From Betaproteobacteria bacterium (GTDB lineage Bacteria; Pseudomonadota; Gammaproteobacteria; Burkholderiales; SG8-39): DNA of 36,420 nucleotides. Numbering within the stretch: the first letter of the stretch is position 1; each line of letters opens with the position of its first letter. The translations under genes and the position numbers were made by a program. Positions 1 to 8,547 of the stretch are shown one piece after another. Below the pieces are notes generated by a model. The model saw nothing but the letters and a program-made list of their open reading frames with translations, was not told the origin of the DNA and made no database searches. Where the stretch lies: the NCBI GenBank assembly GCA_016177575.1, contig JACOVA010000062.1, positions 1-36,420 on the forward strand, in the 5' to 3' direction.

Positions 1-566
1 ATCTTGTCGATCTCGTCGATGTAGACGATGCCGCGCTTGGCCTTGTCGACGTCGTAGTCGCAGTTCTGCAGCAGCTTCTGGATGATGTTCTCGACGTCCT
101 CTCCCACGTAGCCGGCCTCGGTCAGGGTCGTCGCATCCGCGATAACAAAGGGAACATTCAATAATCTGGCTAAAGTTTGAGCCAGCAAGGTTTTCCCGGA
201 TCCCGTCGGCCCGATCAGCAGGATGTTCGACTTCGCCAGCTCCACCTCGTCGTTCTTCGACAGGTGTTTCAAACGCTTGTAATGGTTGTAGACCGCGACC
301 GAGAGGATCTTCTTGGCTTGGTCCTGGCCGATCACGTAGGAATCGAGAATGTTGCGGATCTCGTGCGGGGTCGGCAGGTCCGACTTCGCCCCCTTGCCGC
401 CCTTGTCCGAGGCGGTCTCCTCGCGGATGATGTCGTTGCACAGTTCGATGCACTCGTCGCAGATGAACACCGACGGGCCGGCGATCAGCTTGCGCACCTC
501 GTGCTGGCTCTTGCCGCAGAACGAGCAGTAGAGCAGCTTCTCGCCCGAGGACGTCTTCTCCGACAT
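1..566 (-). CDS. clpX: ATP-dependent Clp protease ATP-binding subunit ClpX (partial, C-terminus beyond window)
   Basis: ClpX is the AAA+ unfoldase that delivers substrates to ClpP in the cytoplasm. The window holds the first 188 codons; the gene continues past the left edge. The N-terminal zinc-binding domain is visible with Cys14, Cys17, Cys36 and Cys39. The Walker A motif GPTGSGKT is at residues 119-126. The Walker B region with the DEID core falls at the window edge. The start ATG (566-564) shares one base with the clpP stop (TGATG), so translation is probably coupled. Order tig-clpP-clpX is the usual one in proteobacteria. The identity is secure; only the missing C-terminal part cannot be assessed. 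Confidence 0.97.
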   Translation of the reverse strand, partial: MSEKTSSGEKLLYCSFCGKSQHEVRKLIAGPSVFICDECIELCNDIIREETASDKGGKGAKSDLPTPHEIRNILDSYVIGQDQAKKILSVAVYNHYKRLKHLSKNDEVELAKSNILLIGPTGSGKTLLAQTLARLLNVPFVIADATTLTEAGYVGEDVENIIQKLLQNCDYDVDKAKRGIVYIDEIDK

Positions 567-1213
567 CAGCCGGGCTCTCTCGCGGTCAGGACCTTGTCCA
601 CAAGGCCGTACTTTACCGCGTCTTCGGACGACAGGAAGTTGTCGCGGTCGGTGTCCTTGGCGATGGTCTCCACCGCCTGGCCGCTATGCTTGGCGAGGAT
701 CTCGTTCAGCCGCTGGCGCAGGTAGAGGATCTCGCGCGCCTGGATCTCCACGTCCGAGGCCTGTCCCTGGAAGCCGCCCATCGGCTGGTGGATCATGATG
801 CGCGAATTGGGTAGCGCGAAGCGCTTGGTCTTGTCGCCCGCCGCGAGCAGCAGCGCGCCCATGCTCGCCGCCTGGCCGATGCACAGGGTGCTCACGTCCG
901 GCTTGACGAACTGCATCGTGTCGTAGATCGCCAGGCCGGCCGACACCGAGCCGCCCGGGGAGTTGATGTAGAAGAAGATGTCCTTGTCCGGGTTCTCGGA
1001 CTCGAGAAACAGCAGCTGCGCCACGATCAGGTTGGCGGTGACCTCGGTCACCGGGCCGACCAGGAACACGACGCGCTCCTTGAGCAGCCGCGAGTAGATG
1101 TCGTAGGCGCGCTCGCCGCGTCCCGACTGCTCGATGACCATCGGGATCAGCCCCAACCCGCGAGCGGGCTCCATGGAACCGGTCACTTCCCTGCCGGATT
1201 TCTGCCAGATCAT
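566..1213 (-). CDS. clpP: ATP-dependent Clp protease proteolytic subunit ClpP
   Basis: ClpP is the serine peptidase barrel that degrades proteins fed to it by ClpX or ClpA. The 215-residue reading frame matches the family closely. The catalytic triad is Ser117 (in GQAASMG), His142 (in MIHQPMGG) and Asp191 (in DTDRDNF), with the same spacing as E. coli. The ATG at 1213 overlaps the tig stop as ATGA. A second ATG at 1174 begins the [12 protein letters not shown] segment, has GGGAAG about 11 bases upstream, and would give 202 residues, nearer the usual length. I cannot decide between the two starts. The N-terminal stretch is normally a cleaved propeptide. Confidence 0.96.
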   Translation of the reverse strand: MIWQKSGREVTGSMEPARGLGLIPMVIEQSGRGERAYDIYSRLLKERVVFLVGPVTEVTANLIVAQLLFLESENPDKDIFFYINSPGGSVSAGLAIYDTMQFVKPDVSTLCIGQAASMGALLLAAGDKTKRFALPNSRIMIHQPMGGFQGQASDVEIQAREILYLRQRLNEILAKHSGQAVETIAKDTDRDNFLSSEDAVKYGLVDKVLTAREPG

Positions 1214-2517
1214 GCGCCGCTGCCCATCAACTCATCGAAAGCGACCGCCTTGTCCGCCACTTTCGCTTTGGACAGGGCCCATTTCACGACGTTGCCTTCG
1301 AGCGCCAGGCTCTCCATCTCCGACAAGCGCTGCGGCTGCATGTAAAACCATTTTACCACCTCGGCCGGATGCTCGTAGCTCTGCGATTCGGCCTCGATCA
1401 GCGCGCGCACGTCCGCAGGCTTCGGCCTCAGGTCTTCTCTTTCTGTTAAGGCACTAACAATCAAACCTAGCGCAACTCGCCGCCTGGCGCTCGCCTCGAA
1501 CGCCTGGGGATCGAAAGGCAGCTTCTCGATCCTGAGCCCCTTGGCCTGCAGATCGGCCGCCGCCGCCTCGATCAGCTGCCGCGTCTCCATCTGCACCAGC
1601 GCCTTCGGCAGCTCCATCGGCGCGGCGTCGAGCAGCGCCTGCAGCGCCTGCTCCTTGAGCCGCGCCTCGACGCGCTTCTTCACCTCCCGCTCCACGTTAG
1701 TGCGCACCTCGGCGCGCATCTGCTCGAGGTTGCCGTCGTGCACGCCCAGCTGCCTGGCGAACTCGGCGTCGAGCTCGGGCAGCCTGGGCGCCTCGACGCG
1801 CTTGAGCTCGAGCGCGAAGCTCGCGGTCTTCCCGGCCACATCCTTGCCGTGGTAGTCGTCCGGAAACTTGAGCTCGAAGCTCTTCGATTCGCCCGCCGTC
1901 AGGCCGCGTGCGCCGGCCTCGAACTCGGGCAGGGTGCGCTTCGCGCCAAGGATGAACGTGAACCCGCTCGCCTTGCCGCCAGGGAAGGTCTCGCCGCCGA
2001 TCCTGCCTTCGAAATCCACCGTCAGCCGGTCGCCGTCCTGCGCCGCGCGCTCGACGCGCTCATAGTTGACCCGCTGCTTGCGCAGGATCTCGATGGTGCG
2101 CTCGACCGCGGCGTCGTCCACCGTCACCTGCGGCCGCTCGACGCGCACGCCGGAGATGTCGCCGATCCTGACCTCGGGGTAGACCTCGAAGGTGGCGCTG
2201 AATTCGAACGCCTCGGCGTCGGCAGCGGCATCCTTCTTCTCGATGCGGGGATAGCCGGCGACCTTCAGGTTCGCCTCCTTGACCGCGTCGCTGAAGGCCT
2301 TCTGCACCGCGTCGCCGATCACTTCCGAGCGCACCTGCGGGCCGTACTGCTGCACCACGAGCTTGAGCGGCACCTTGCCGGGGCGGAAGCCCGCCATCCT
2401 GACATTGCGCGCGAGCTTCTTCAGCCGGTCGTCCACCTGGCGGTCGACGTCCGCCACCGGCACCGACATCGACAGGCGCCGCTCGAGCGTGCCCAGCGTT
2501 TCAACGTTCACCGCCAT
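1210..2517 (-). CDS. tig: Trigger factor, ribosome-associated chaperone and peptidyl-prolyl isomerase
   Basis: Trigger factor binds the ribosomal exit tunnel and holds nascent chains. The 435-residue protein has the full three-part family layout. The N-terminal ribosome-binding domain carries the docking loop GFRPGK at residues 43-48. An FKBP-type isomerase domain follows at about 150-245 ([14 protein letters not shown] and neighbours). A long helical C-terminal chaperone domain completes it. Length is normal (E. coli 432). It is the first protein gene after tRNA-Leu, and its stop overlaps the clpP start by four bases. An AT-rich patch with rare codons lies at about 1431-1476 in the C-terminal domain, without disturbing the frame. 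Confidence 0.97.
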   Translation of the reverse strand: MAVNVETLGTLERRLSMSVPVADVDRQVDDRLKKLARNVRMAGFRPGKVPLKLVVQQYGPQVRSEVIGDAVQKAFSDAVKEANLKVAGYPRIEKKDAAADAEAFEFSATFEVYPEVRIGDISGVRVERPQVTVDDAAVERTIEILRKQRVNYERVERAAQDGDRLTVDFEGRIGGETFPGGKASGFTFILGAKRTLPEFEAGARGLTAGESKSFELKFPDDYHGKDVAGKTASFALELKRVEAPRLPELDAEFARQLGVHDGNLEQMRAEVRTNVEREVKKRVEARLKEQALQALLDAAPMELPKALVQMETRQLIEAAAADLQAKGLRIEKLPFDPQAFEASARRRVALGLIVSALTEREDLRPKPADVRALIEAESQSYEHPAEVVKWFYMQPQRLSEMESLALEGNVVKWALSKAKVADKAVAFDELMGSGA

Positions 2518-2555
2518 CCCTTTCGCATTCCCCGTTCAAATGCCGACGCGCGGAT

Positions 2556-2639
2556 TGGTGCGAAGGGTGGGACTCGAACCCACACGCGCTGAGCGCCAGG
2601 ACCTAAACCTGGTGCGTCTACCAATTCCGCCACCTTCGC
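2556..2639 (-). tRNA. tRNA-Leu, anticodon UAG
   Basis: Read on the minus strand, the seven-base acceptor stem GCGAAGG pairs with CCTTCGC. The anticodon arm CCAGG-TTTAGGT-CCTGG gives anticodon TAG (UAG). A long variable arm, as expected for tRNA-Leu, follows. The T arm contains GGTTCGAGTCC. The discriminator base is A and the 3' CCA is encoded (2558-2556). The gene lies just upstream of tig in the same direction and is probably co-transcribed with it, being processed out of the tig-clpP-clpX transcript. Confidence 0.96.
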
Positions 2640-2667
2640 GTCCGAAAACAACGACAAAAAACAACGT

Positions 2668-2673
2668 ATTATA
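2668..2673 (-). promoter_or_regulatory. Consensus -10 box for tRNA-Leu/tig, within the divergent region to hpnC
   Basis: The minus strand reads a perfect TATAAT at 2673-2668, about 28 bases before the 5' end of the tRNA-Leu gene. No good -35 is seen at 16-18 bases spacing (the best is ATGGCC-like). On the plus strand the nearly coincident TATTAT (2667-2672) ends nine bases before the hpnC GTG. Divergent promoters may therefore overlap here. The minus -10 is inferred from sequence only. Confidence 0.5.
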
Positions 2674-2681
2674 GCCTCCAA

Positions 2682-3488
2682 GTGTCGGTCGGCCATTACG
2701 AAAACTTCCCGGTCGCGTCGCTGCTGCTGCCGCCAGCGCTGCGCGAACCGGTCGGCGTCATCTACCGCTTCGCGCGCAGCGCCGACGACATCGCGGACGA
2801 GGGCGACCACCCGCCGCAGGCGCGCCTGGCCAGATTGCAGGAATTTCGCCTTGAACTGGAAGGAATTAATTCAGGCCGGACGCCGCATACTCTCCTGTTC
2901 GCCGACCTGGCGCGCGTCGTGCGCGAGCGGCGGCTGCCGCTCCCGCCGTTCCACGACCTGCTCGACGCCTTCGCGCAGGACGTCGTGAAAAAGCGTTATG
3001 CCGACTTCGCCGAGCTGCTCGACTACTGCCGGCGCTCGGCCAACCCGGTCGGCAGGTTGCTCTTGATTCTGTTCGGCAAGAATACCGAGGCACACTGCGG
3101 GAAATCGGACTCGATCTGCAGCGCGCTGCAGCTCATCAATTTCTGGCAGGACATCGCGATCGATTACGTGAAGGGCCGCATCTACCTGCCGCAGGACGAG
3201 ATGCGCAGCTTCGGGGTAAGCGAGGCCAATATTTTGGCGCAGCAATGCAACGGGGCGTGGCTCGAGCTGATGAAGTTTCAAACGGAGCGTGCGCGGGATC
3301 TCATGCTCTCGGGAAGCTCTCTCGGGCGCGAGCTGCCGGGCCGGATCGGCCTGCAAATCCGCGCCACGGTACAGGGCGGACTGCGCATCCTCGAGAAGCT
3401 CGAGCGCGCCGGCTACGACATGTTCCGCCACCGCCCGGTGCTGAAATGGCACGACTGGCCGCTCCTGCTCTGGCGCACGCTGCTATGA
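2682..3488 (+). CDS. hpnC: HpnC, hydroxysqualene synthase (squalene/phytoene synthase family)
   Basis: In bacteria that make hopanoids without eukaryote-type squalene synthase, HpnD, HpnC and HpnE turn farnesyl diphosphate into squalene. HpnC converts presqualene diphosphate to hydroxysqualene. The 268-residue protein has the two Asp-rich Mg-diphosphate motifs of the family: DDIADE at 35-40 and QDIAID at 156-161, the latter followed by YVKGRIYLP. The opening HYENFPVASLLLP is typical of HpnC. The start is GTG at 2682; no Shine-Dalgarno is visible, and a TATTAT lies only nine bases upstream. Its stop overlaps the hpnD start (ATGA). Assignment against HpnD rests on gene order and the N-terminal signature. 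Confidence 0.93.
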   Translation: MSVGHYENFPVASLLLPPALREPVGVIYRFARSADDIADEGDHPPQARLARLQEFRLELEGINSGRTPHTLLFADLARVVRERRLPLPPFHDLLDAFAQDVVKKRYADFAELLDYCRRSANPVGRLLLILFGKNTEAHCGKSDSICSALQLINFWQDIAIDYVKGRIYLPQDEMRSFGVSEANILAQQCNGAWLELMKFQTERARDLMLSGSSLGRELPGRIGLQIRATVQGGLRILEKLERAGYDMFRHRPVLKWHDWPLLLWRTLL

Positions 3489-4324
3489 CCCCGGACGAGT
3501 ACTGCCAGCAGAAGGCGGCGGCAAGCGGCTCGAGCTTCTATTATTCGTTCCTGTTCCTGCCGCCCGAGCGCCGGCGCGCCATCACGGCGCTGTACGCGTT
3601 CTGCCGCGAGGTCGACGACGTGGTGGACGAGTGCGCCGACCCGCAGCTCGCGCATACCAAGCTCGCCTGGTGGCGCGCCGAGATTGCCAGCCTGTACGAG
3701 GGCAATCCGCACCATCCGGTGTCGCGCGCGCTGCAGCCCCACCTGAATGCTTTTCAAATAAAAAAAGGACAGCTGGACGAGATCGTCACCGGCATGGAGA
3801 TGGACCTGCAGCAGACGCGCTACCTCGACTTCGCTGCACTGGAGCGCTACTGCTACCACGTCGCCGGCGCCGTTGGCGTGCTCGCCGCCGGTATCTTCGG
3901 CTACCGCGATCCGCGCACGCTCGAGTACGCGAAGGGCCTCGGCACGGCGTTCCAGCTCACCAACATCATCCGCGACGTCGGCGAGGACGCGCGCAAGAAC
4001 CGCATCTACCTGCCGATGGACGAGATGCAGCGATTTGGCGTGACGGCGGCAGAGATTCTCTCCGGAACCCACACGGAGAAATTCAGGAATCTCATGGAGT
4101 TTGAAGCGCGTCGTGCGGAGTCGTTCTACGAGAAAGCGATGCAAGACCTTCCTGCGCAGGACCGCCGCGCGCAGCGCGCCGGGTTGATCATGGCAGCGAT
4201 CTACCGCGCGACGCTCGCGGAGATCGAGCGCGACGGGTTCCGGGTCCTCGACCGGCGCACCTCGCTCACCCCGCTGCGCAAGCTCTGGATCGCATGGAAA
4301 ACCTGGATCAACGCGTTGCCGTGA
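3485..4324 (+). CDS. hpnD: HpnD, presqualene diphosphate synthase
   Basis: This squalene/phytoene synthase family enzyme condenses two farnesyl diphosphates to presqualene diphosphate, the first step of the HpnDCE route. The 279-residue protein begins MTPDEYCQQK; the ATG at 3485 overlaps the hpnC stop as ATGA. It has DDVVDE at 44-49 and the second motif RDVGED at 163-168, followed by ARKNRIYLP. The YYSFLFLP segment near residue 20 is typical of HpnD. An AT-rich tract encoding FQIKKG lies at about 3750-3770. Its 3' end overlaps the hpnE start by 31 bases. Confidence 0.94.
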   Translation: MTPDEYCQQKAAASGSSFYYSFLFLPPERRRAITALYAFCREVDDVVDECADPQLAHTKLAWWRAEIASLYEGNPHHPVSRALQPHLNAFQIKKGQLDEIVTGMEMDLQQTRYLDFAALERYCYHVAGAVGVLAAGIFGYRDPRTLEYAKGLGTAFQLTNIIRDVGEDARKNRIYLPMDEMQRFGVTAAEILSGTHTEKFRNLMEFEARRAESFYEKAMQDLPAQDRRAQRAGLIMAAIYRATLAEIERDGFRVLDRRTSLTPLRKLWIAWKTWINALP

Positions 4325-5544
4325 TCGGCGCGGGCTATGCCGGCATGGCCGCCGCCGTCACGCTGGCGCAGGAGGGCGTGCGCGTCACGGTGCTCGAAGC
4401 GGGGCCGGTGCCGGGCGGGCGCGCGCGGCGCATCAGCAGCGAAGGCCGCGAGCTCGACAACGGCCAGCACATCCTGATCGGCGCCTACGGCGAGCTGCTG
4501 AGGCTGATGCGCCTGGTCGCCGTGCCAGCGCAGGCGCTGCTGCGCCTGCCGCTCGAGCTGCGCTACGCCGATGGCTTCGCGTTCCGCTCCCTGTGGCTGC
4601 CCGCGCCGCTCGGGCTCCTGGGAGGATTGTTGTTCGCCTCCAAATTGACGCTCGCCGAGCGCTGGGATGCAGTTCGCTTCATGGGCTTTCTGCAGAAAAA
4701 CGACTTTCATGTGGAACAAACGCTCACGGTCCTCGATCTGCTTCAGCGACATCGGCAGAACGGCACGATCGGGCACTACCTGTGGCGGCCGCTCTGCGTC
4801 TCGGCGCTCAACACCCCGCCCGAGCTCGCCTCGGCGCAGGTCTTCGCCAACGTGCTGCGCGACTCGCTCGCGGGCGAGCGCGAGGCGAGCGACCTGCTGC
4901 TGCCGCGCGTCGATCTTTCGCGCCTGTTTCCGGAGCCCGCCTGCGAGTTCGTTGCACGCAGGGGCGGCGAGATCCGCACTGGCGCGCTGGTGCGCGATCT
5001 CGCCGCGATGCGGAGGAAATTCCGCGCCGTGATCGTCGCCGTCGGCCCGCACCAGCTGAAGGCGCTGCTGCCGGAGCTCGCCGGCAACTACCAATACCAA
5101 CCGATCTATACCTGCTACCTCCAGTACCCGGCGAGCGTGCGGCTGCCTTTCCCGATGCTCGGCCTCGCCGAGGGCCTCGTACAATGGGCCTTCGACCGCG
5201 GCGCGCTGACCGGAGAGCGCGGGCGCATCGCCTGCGTCATCAGCGCGCAGGGCGACCACCAGCAGCTGCAGCGCGACGAGCTCGCCGCCGCCTGCCACCG
5301 CGAGCTCGCGCGGGCGCTGGGCGGCCTGCCCGATCCGGAGTGGTCCTGCGTGATCGCCGAAAAACGCGCGACCGTCGCCTGCACCAGAGAGATGAAAAGC
5401 CTGAACCTGAGGATGAAAATCGAGGGCGTGTATCTTGCCGGCGACTACACCGACCCCGATTACCCGCCGACGCTCGAAGCCGCGGTTCGCAGCGGAGTGC
5501 GCGCGGCGCAACTCGCCCTCGCCCCCCCATGCACAGCGTCCTGA
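4294..5544 (+). CDS. hpnE: HpnE, FAD-dependent hydroxysqualene reductase
   Basis: HpnE is an FAD amine-oxidase-like enzyme that reduces hydroxysqualene to squalene, completing the HpnCDE pathway. The 416-residue protein has the dinucleotide-binding motif VIGAGYAGMAAA at about 10-21, an acidic end of strand two (VTVLEAG) followed by GGRAR, and the C-terminal FAD segment YLAGDYTDPDYPPTLEAAV near 380-398. The chosen ATG at 4294 lies inside hpnD. A GTG at 4321 that overlaps the hpnD stop (GTGA) would remove the first beta strand, so I reject it. The last 16 bases overlap hemG. Bases about 4650-4770 are AT-richer than the rest. Confidence 0.93.
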   Translation: MENLDQRVAVIGAGYAGMAAAVTLAQEGVRVTVLEAGPVPGGRARRISSEGRELDNGQHILIGAYGELLRLMRLVAVPAQALLRLPLELRYADGFAFRSLWLPAPLGLLGGLLFASKLTLAERWDAVRFMGFLQKNDFHVEQTLTVLDLLQRHRQNGTIGHYLWRPLCVSALNTPPELASAQVFANVLRDSLAGEREASDLLLPRVDLSRLFPEPACEFVARRGGEIRTGALVRDLAAMRRKFRAVIVAVGPHQLKALLPELAGNYQYQPIYTCYLQYPASVRLPFPMLGLAEGLVQWAFDRGALTGERGRIACVISAQGDHQQLQRDELAAACHRELARALGGLPDPEWSCVIAEKRATVACTREMKSLNLRMKIEGVYLAGDYTDPDYPPTLEAAVRSGVRAAQLALAPPCTAS

Positions 5545-6056
5545 TCCTCTATTCGACGGTCGACGGCCTGACTCTGAAGATCTGCCGCCGGCTGGAGCAG
5601 ATCGCTGCCGGCGCGGGCCACCGGGTCATCCTGGCCGACATCCAGGACCACGCGACCTTCGATGCCTCGCTCTTCGATACCGTGGTCGTCGGTGCGAGCA
5701 TCCGCTACGGACACCACCGCCCGATCGTCGCCAAATACATGCGCTTCAACCGCGCGATCCTGCAGGCAAGGCGCTGCGCCTTCTTCACCGTCAACATCGT
5801 CGCGCGCAAACCCGCCAAGAATTCGCCCGCCACGAATCCCTACATGCGCAGGTTCCTGAAAGGCATCGGCTGGCGGCCGTCGCAGCTGGCGGTGTTCGCC
5901 GGCAAGCTCGACTATCCGCGCTACGATTTCTGGGACCGCAACATCATCCGCTTCATCATGCTGCTCACCCGCGGGCCCACCGACCCGAAGGCGGTGGTCG
6001 AGTTCACGGACTGGGAACAGGTAGACGCTTTCGGGCGGGCGATCAGCGCGGACTGA
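5529..6056 (+). CDS. hemG: HemG-type menaquinone/ubiquinone-dependent protoporphyrinogen IX oxidase (flavodoxin-like)
   Basis: HemG oxidises protoporphyrinogen IX to protoporphyrin IX, the step before iron insertion in haem synthesis, passing electrons through FMN to quinone. The 175-residue protein resembles E. coli HemG (181 residues) along its length. It has the FMN phosphate loop YSTVDGLT near the start, VVGASIRYGHH, then VNIVARKP and NPYMRRFLK in the long insert that separates HemG from ordinary flavodoxins, then RYDFWDRNIIRFIM, and finally TDWEQV near the C-terminus. The ATG at 5529 lies within the hpnE tail, giving a 16-base overlap, so it is probably expressed with hpnCDE. The stop lies four bases from the end of convergent radA. 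Confidence 0.93.
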   Translation: MHSVLILYSTVDGLTLKICRRLEQIAAGAGHRVILADIQDHATFDASLFDTVVVGASIRYGHHRPIVAKYMRFNRAILQARRCAFFTVNIVARKPAKNSPATNPYMRRFLKGIGWRPSQLAVFAGKLDYPRYDFWDRNIIRFIMLLTRGPTDPKAVVEFTDWEQVDAFGRAISAD

Positions 6057-6060
6057 TCCG

Positions 6061-7413
6061 CTAGAGGTTGCGCAACGCCGCGACCGCCTGGTCGACGCGT
6101 TCGACCGCGATCACCTGCAGCCCGGCGATGCTGCCCTTCGGCTGGTTCGCCTTCGGCACGATCGCCTTCTCGAAGCCGAGCTTGGCGGCTTCCTTCAGCC
6201 GGTCCTGCCCGCGCGGCGCGGGGCGCACCTCGCCCGCCAGGCCGATTTCACCGAAGGCGACCGTCTTGGTTCCTATTGCCCGGTCTGTCAGAGAAGAAAT
6301 GACCGCCAGCGAAACGGCGAGATCGGCGGCCGGCTCGGCGATGCGCACGCCGCCCACCGCGTTGACGAACACGTCCTGCTCCCAGGTGGCGATGCCGGCG
6401 TGGCGATGCAGGACCGCGAGCAGCATCGCGAGGCGATTCTGCTCGAGGCCCACCGAGAGGCGGCGCGGGTTGGGTGAGTGCGCGCTGTCCACCAGCGCCT
6501 GGATCTCGACGAGCAGCGGGCGCGTGCCCTCGAGCGTCACCAGCACGCAGGAGCCGGGCACCGGCTTGTCGTGCGTGCTGAGGAAAAGGCGCGACGGATT
6601 GGCAACGCCCTTCAGGCCCTTCTCGGTCATCGCGAAGACGCCGAGCTCGTTGACCGCGCCGAAGCGGTTCTTGGTCGCGCGCAGCAGCCGGAAGCTGGTC
6701 TGTGGGTCGCCCTCGAAGTAGAGCACCGTGTCGACGATGTGTTCGAGCACGCGCGGCCCGGCGATCGCGCCTTCCTTGGTGACGTGGCCGATGATGAAGA
6801 GCGCCGTGCCGCTCTTCTTCGCGTGGCGCGCGAGCTGCGCGGCGCATTCGCGCACCTGCGCGACCGACCCGGGCGCCGACTGCAGCGCCTCCGACCACAG
6901 CGTCTGAATCGAGTCGACCACCGCTACGCGCGGCTGGCGCGCATCGAGCGCCGCGGCGATGCGCTCGAGCTGGATCTCGGCGGCCAGGTGCACGGCGCGC
7001 GCGTCGACGCCGAGGCGCCGCGCGCGCAGGGCAATCTGCTCGGCCGATTCTTCACCCGAGATGTAGAGGGTCTTGCACGCACTTCCCAGAGAAGAAAGAA
7101 CCTGGAGCAAAAGCGTGGATTTGCCGATCCCGGGATCGCCGCCGATGAGGACCACCTGCCCCGCCACCAGCCCGCCGCCGAGCACCCGGTCGAGCTCGCC
7201 GATCCCGGTCGAAAGCCGCTCCAGCTCGCGCGCCTCGATCCTTTCGAGCGCCACCGCCTCCGGCGCCGCGCCCGCGGCGCGCTGCAGGCTCCTTGCCTCC
7301 GCGATCGTCTCCACCAGCGTCCCCGCCGCCCCGCACGACGGGCACGCGCCGAACCACTGCAGCGCGCTCGCGCCGCAGTCGGAGCAAACGTAAGCGGACT
7401 TGGGTTTTGCCAC
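6061..7413 (-). CDS. radA: DNA repair protein RadA (Sms), branch-migration ATPase
   Basis: RadA promotes branch migration of recombination intermediates. The 450-residue protein has the complete family layout: a zinc finger with Cys10, Cys13, Cys24 and Cys27; Walker A GGDPGIGKST at 91-100; the RadA signature KNRFG at 248-252; and a C-terminal Lon-protease-like domain ending in a region rich in Ala and Val. The start is GTG at 7413, giving VAKPKSAYVC, two bases after the alr stop. The longer upstream frame is read inside alr and is not supported. Co-direction with alr is common in betaproteobacteria. Its 3' end is four bases from convergent hemG. Confidence 0.96.
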   Translation of the reverse strand: MAKPKSAYVCSDCGASALQWFGACPSCGAAGTLVETIAEARSLQRAAGAAPEAVALERIEARELERLSTGIGELDRVLGGGLVAGQVVLIGGDPGIGKSTLLLQVLSSLGSACKTLYISGEESAEQIALRARRLGVDARAVHLAAEIQLERIAAALDARQPRVAVVDSIQTLWSEALQSAPGSVAQVRECAAQLARHAKKSGTALFIIGHVTKEGAIAGPRVLEHIVDTVLYFEGDPQTSFRLLRATKNRFGAVNELGVFAMTEKGLKGVANPSRLFLSTHDKPVPGSCVLVTLEGTRPLLVEIQALVDSAHSPNPRRLSVGLEQNRLAMLLAVLHRHAGIATWEQDVFVNAVGGVRIAEPAADLAVSLAVISSLTDRAIGTKTVAFGEIGLAGEVRPAPRGQDRLKEAAKLGFEKAIVPKANQPKGSIAGLQVIAVERVDQAVAALRNL

Positions 7414-7415
7414 GC

Positions 7416-8486
7416 CTAGGTTTCGATGACCGGTACCCGGGGAGCGAGAGCGCAAAGCAGCTGATAGCTCACGGTGCCCGCGGCCTGCGCCACCTCGTCG
7501 CAGGGCAGGCCCTCGCCCCACAGCGTCACCGGCGTGCCGACGTAAGCCTCGGGAACATCGCTGATGTCCACGCACAGCAGGTCCATGGAGACGCGGCCGA
7601 CGGTCCCCGCGCGCTGCCCGGCGACCAGCACCGGCGTCCCGGAGGGGGCGTGGCGCGGATAGCCGTCGGCGTAGCCGCAGGCGACGATGCCGACCGTCAT
7701 CTCCTGGGCGGCCTGATAGGTCATGCCGTAGCCGACGCGCTCGCCCGGCTGCAGGTGCTGCACGGCGATGATCTCCGAGGTAAGCGTCATCGCGGGCTTG
7801 AGGCCGATGTCCTCGGCGCTCTTGAAGCCGAACGGCGAGCAGCCGTAGAGCATGATGCCGGGCCGCACCCAGTCGGCGCGCGTTTCATCAGAGTAGCGCA
7901 GCAGCGCCGCCGAGTTGGCGAGCGACCGCGGCGCCTGGAACGGTTGCGTCAGCTCGTTGAACCACTGCAGCTGCGCCGCCACCCCGCCCTCGCCATCGGC
8001 GTCGGCGAAGTGCGTCATGACGGTGACCGAGCCGATGCCGGGATGGCCGTCGAGGGCGTTCCAGGCGAGGCGCACGTTGTCGAGCGCAAAGCCGAGGCGG
8101 TTCATGCCGCTGTTCACCTTGAGGTAGGCGTCCAGCTTGCCGACGAAGGTCGCTTTCTCCAGCATCTCGATCTGCTCGATGTTGTGGATCACCGGCGTCA
8201 GGTTGTGCCGCGTGAAGACCGGCAGGTCCTCGGGCTGAAAGAAGCCCTCGAGCATCAGGATCGGCTTGGTGATGCCGGCGTTGCGCAGCCGCAGCGCGTC
8301 CACCACGTCGAGCAGCGCGAAGCCGTCGGCTTCCTGCAGGGCCTGCGTCGCGCGCAGCAGGCCGTGGCCGTAGGCGTTCGCCTTCAGCACCGCCCAGATC
8401 TTCGCCGCGCCGGCGTGCCGGCGCGCGATTGCAAGATTGTGTGCGAGCGCGGCGGCGCTGATGGTCGCGCGGATCGGCCTTGGCAT
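7416..8486 (-). CDS. alr: Alanine racemase
   Basis: This PLP enzyme interconverts L- and D-alanine for peptidoglycan. The 356-residue length fits the family. The PLP-binding lysine is Lys35 in AVLKANAYGHG. The second catalytic base is Tyr253 in the VGYGMTY segment. The substrate-binding region around MNRLGF (128-133) and the GYADGYPR motif (271-278) are also present. It is transcribed away from lplT across a 61-base gap and followed two bases later by radA. It could in principle be the catabolic paralogue (dadX), but no D-amino acid dehydrogenase lies nearby. Confidence 0.95.
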   Translation of the reverse strand: MPRPIRATISAAALAHNLAIARRHAGAAKIWAVLKANAYGHGLLRATQALQEADGFALLDVVDALRLRNAGITKPILMLEGFFQPEDLPVFTRHNLTPVIHNIEQIEMLEKATFVGKLDAYLKVNSGMNRLGFALDNVRLAWNALDGHPGIGSVTVMTHFADADGEGGVAAQLQWFNELTQPFQAPRSLANSAALLRYSDETRADWVRPGIMLYGCSPFGFKSAEDIGLKPAMTLTSEIIAVQHLQPGERVGYGMTYQAAQEMTVGIVACGYADGYPRHAPSGTPVLVAGQRAGTVGRVSMDLLCVDISDVPEAYVGTPVTLWGEGLPCDEVAQAAGTVSYQLLCALAPRVPVIET

Positions 8487-8507
8487 GGCCGGCAGGATAC
8501 CTCAGGC

Positions 8508-8538
8508 TTGCGCAAGACGCGGCGCACCATGCTATAAG
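8508..8538 (+). promoter_or_regulatory. Possible lplT promoter in the alr/lplT divergent gap
   Basis: TTGCGC at 8508-8513 and TATAAG at 8533-8538 are 19 bases apart. TATAAG ends nine bases before the lplT ATG, which would place the transcript start only two or three bases before the codon. No Shine-Dalgarno precedes this ATG. The spacing is longer than ideal, so this is a weak call. I saw no clear promoter for alr in the same gap. Confidence 0.35.
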
Positions 8539-8547
8539 CCGCCCCAC

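Noticed and set aside
1738-2592. Long open frame opposite tig and tRNA-Leu
   Set aside because: It is antisense to a certain gene, crosses a tRNA, and has a Leu/Arg/Ala/His composition typical of shadows in GC-rich DNA.
4321-4323. GTG as start of hpnE overlapping the hpnD stop
   Set aside because: It would remove the first strand (RVAV) of the dinucleotide-binding fold; the ATG at 4294 keeps it.
7293-8537. Long plus-strand frame opposite radA and alr
   Set aside because: Both opposite-strand genes have full catalytic motifs; this frame has none and shows shadow composition.
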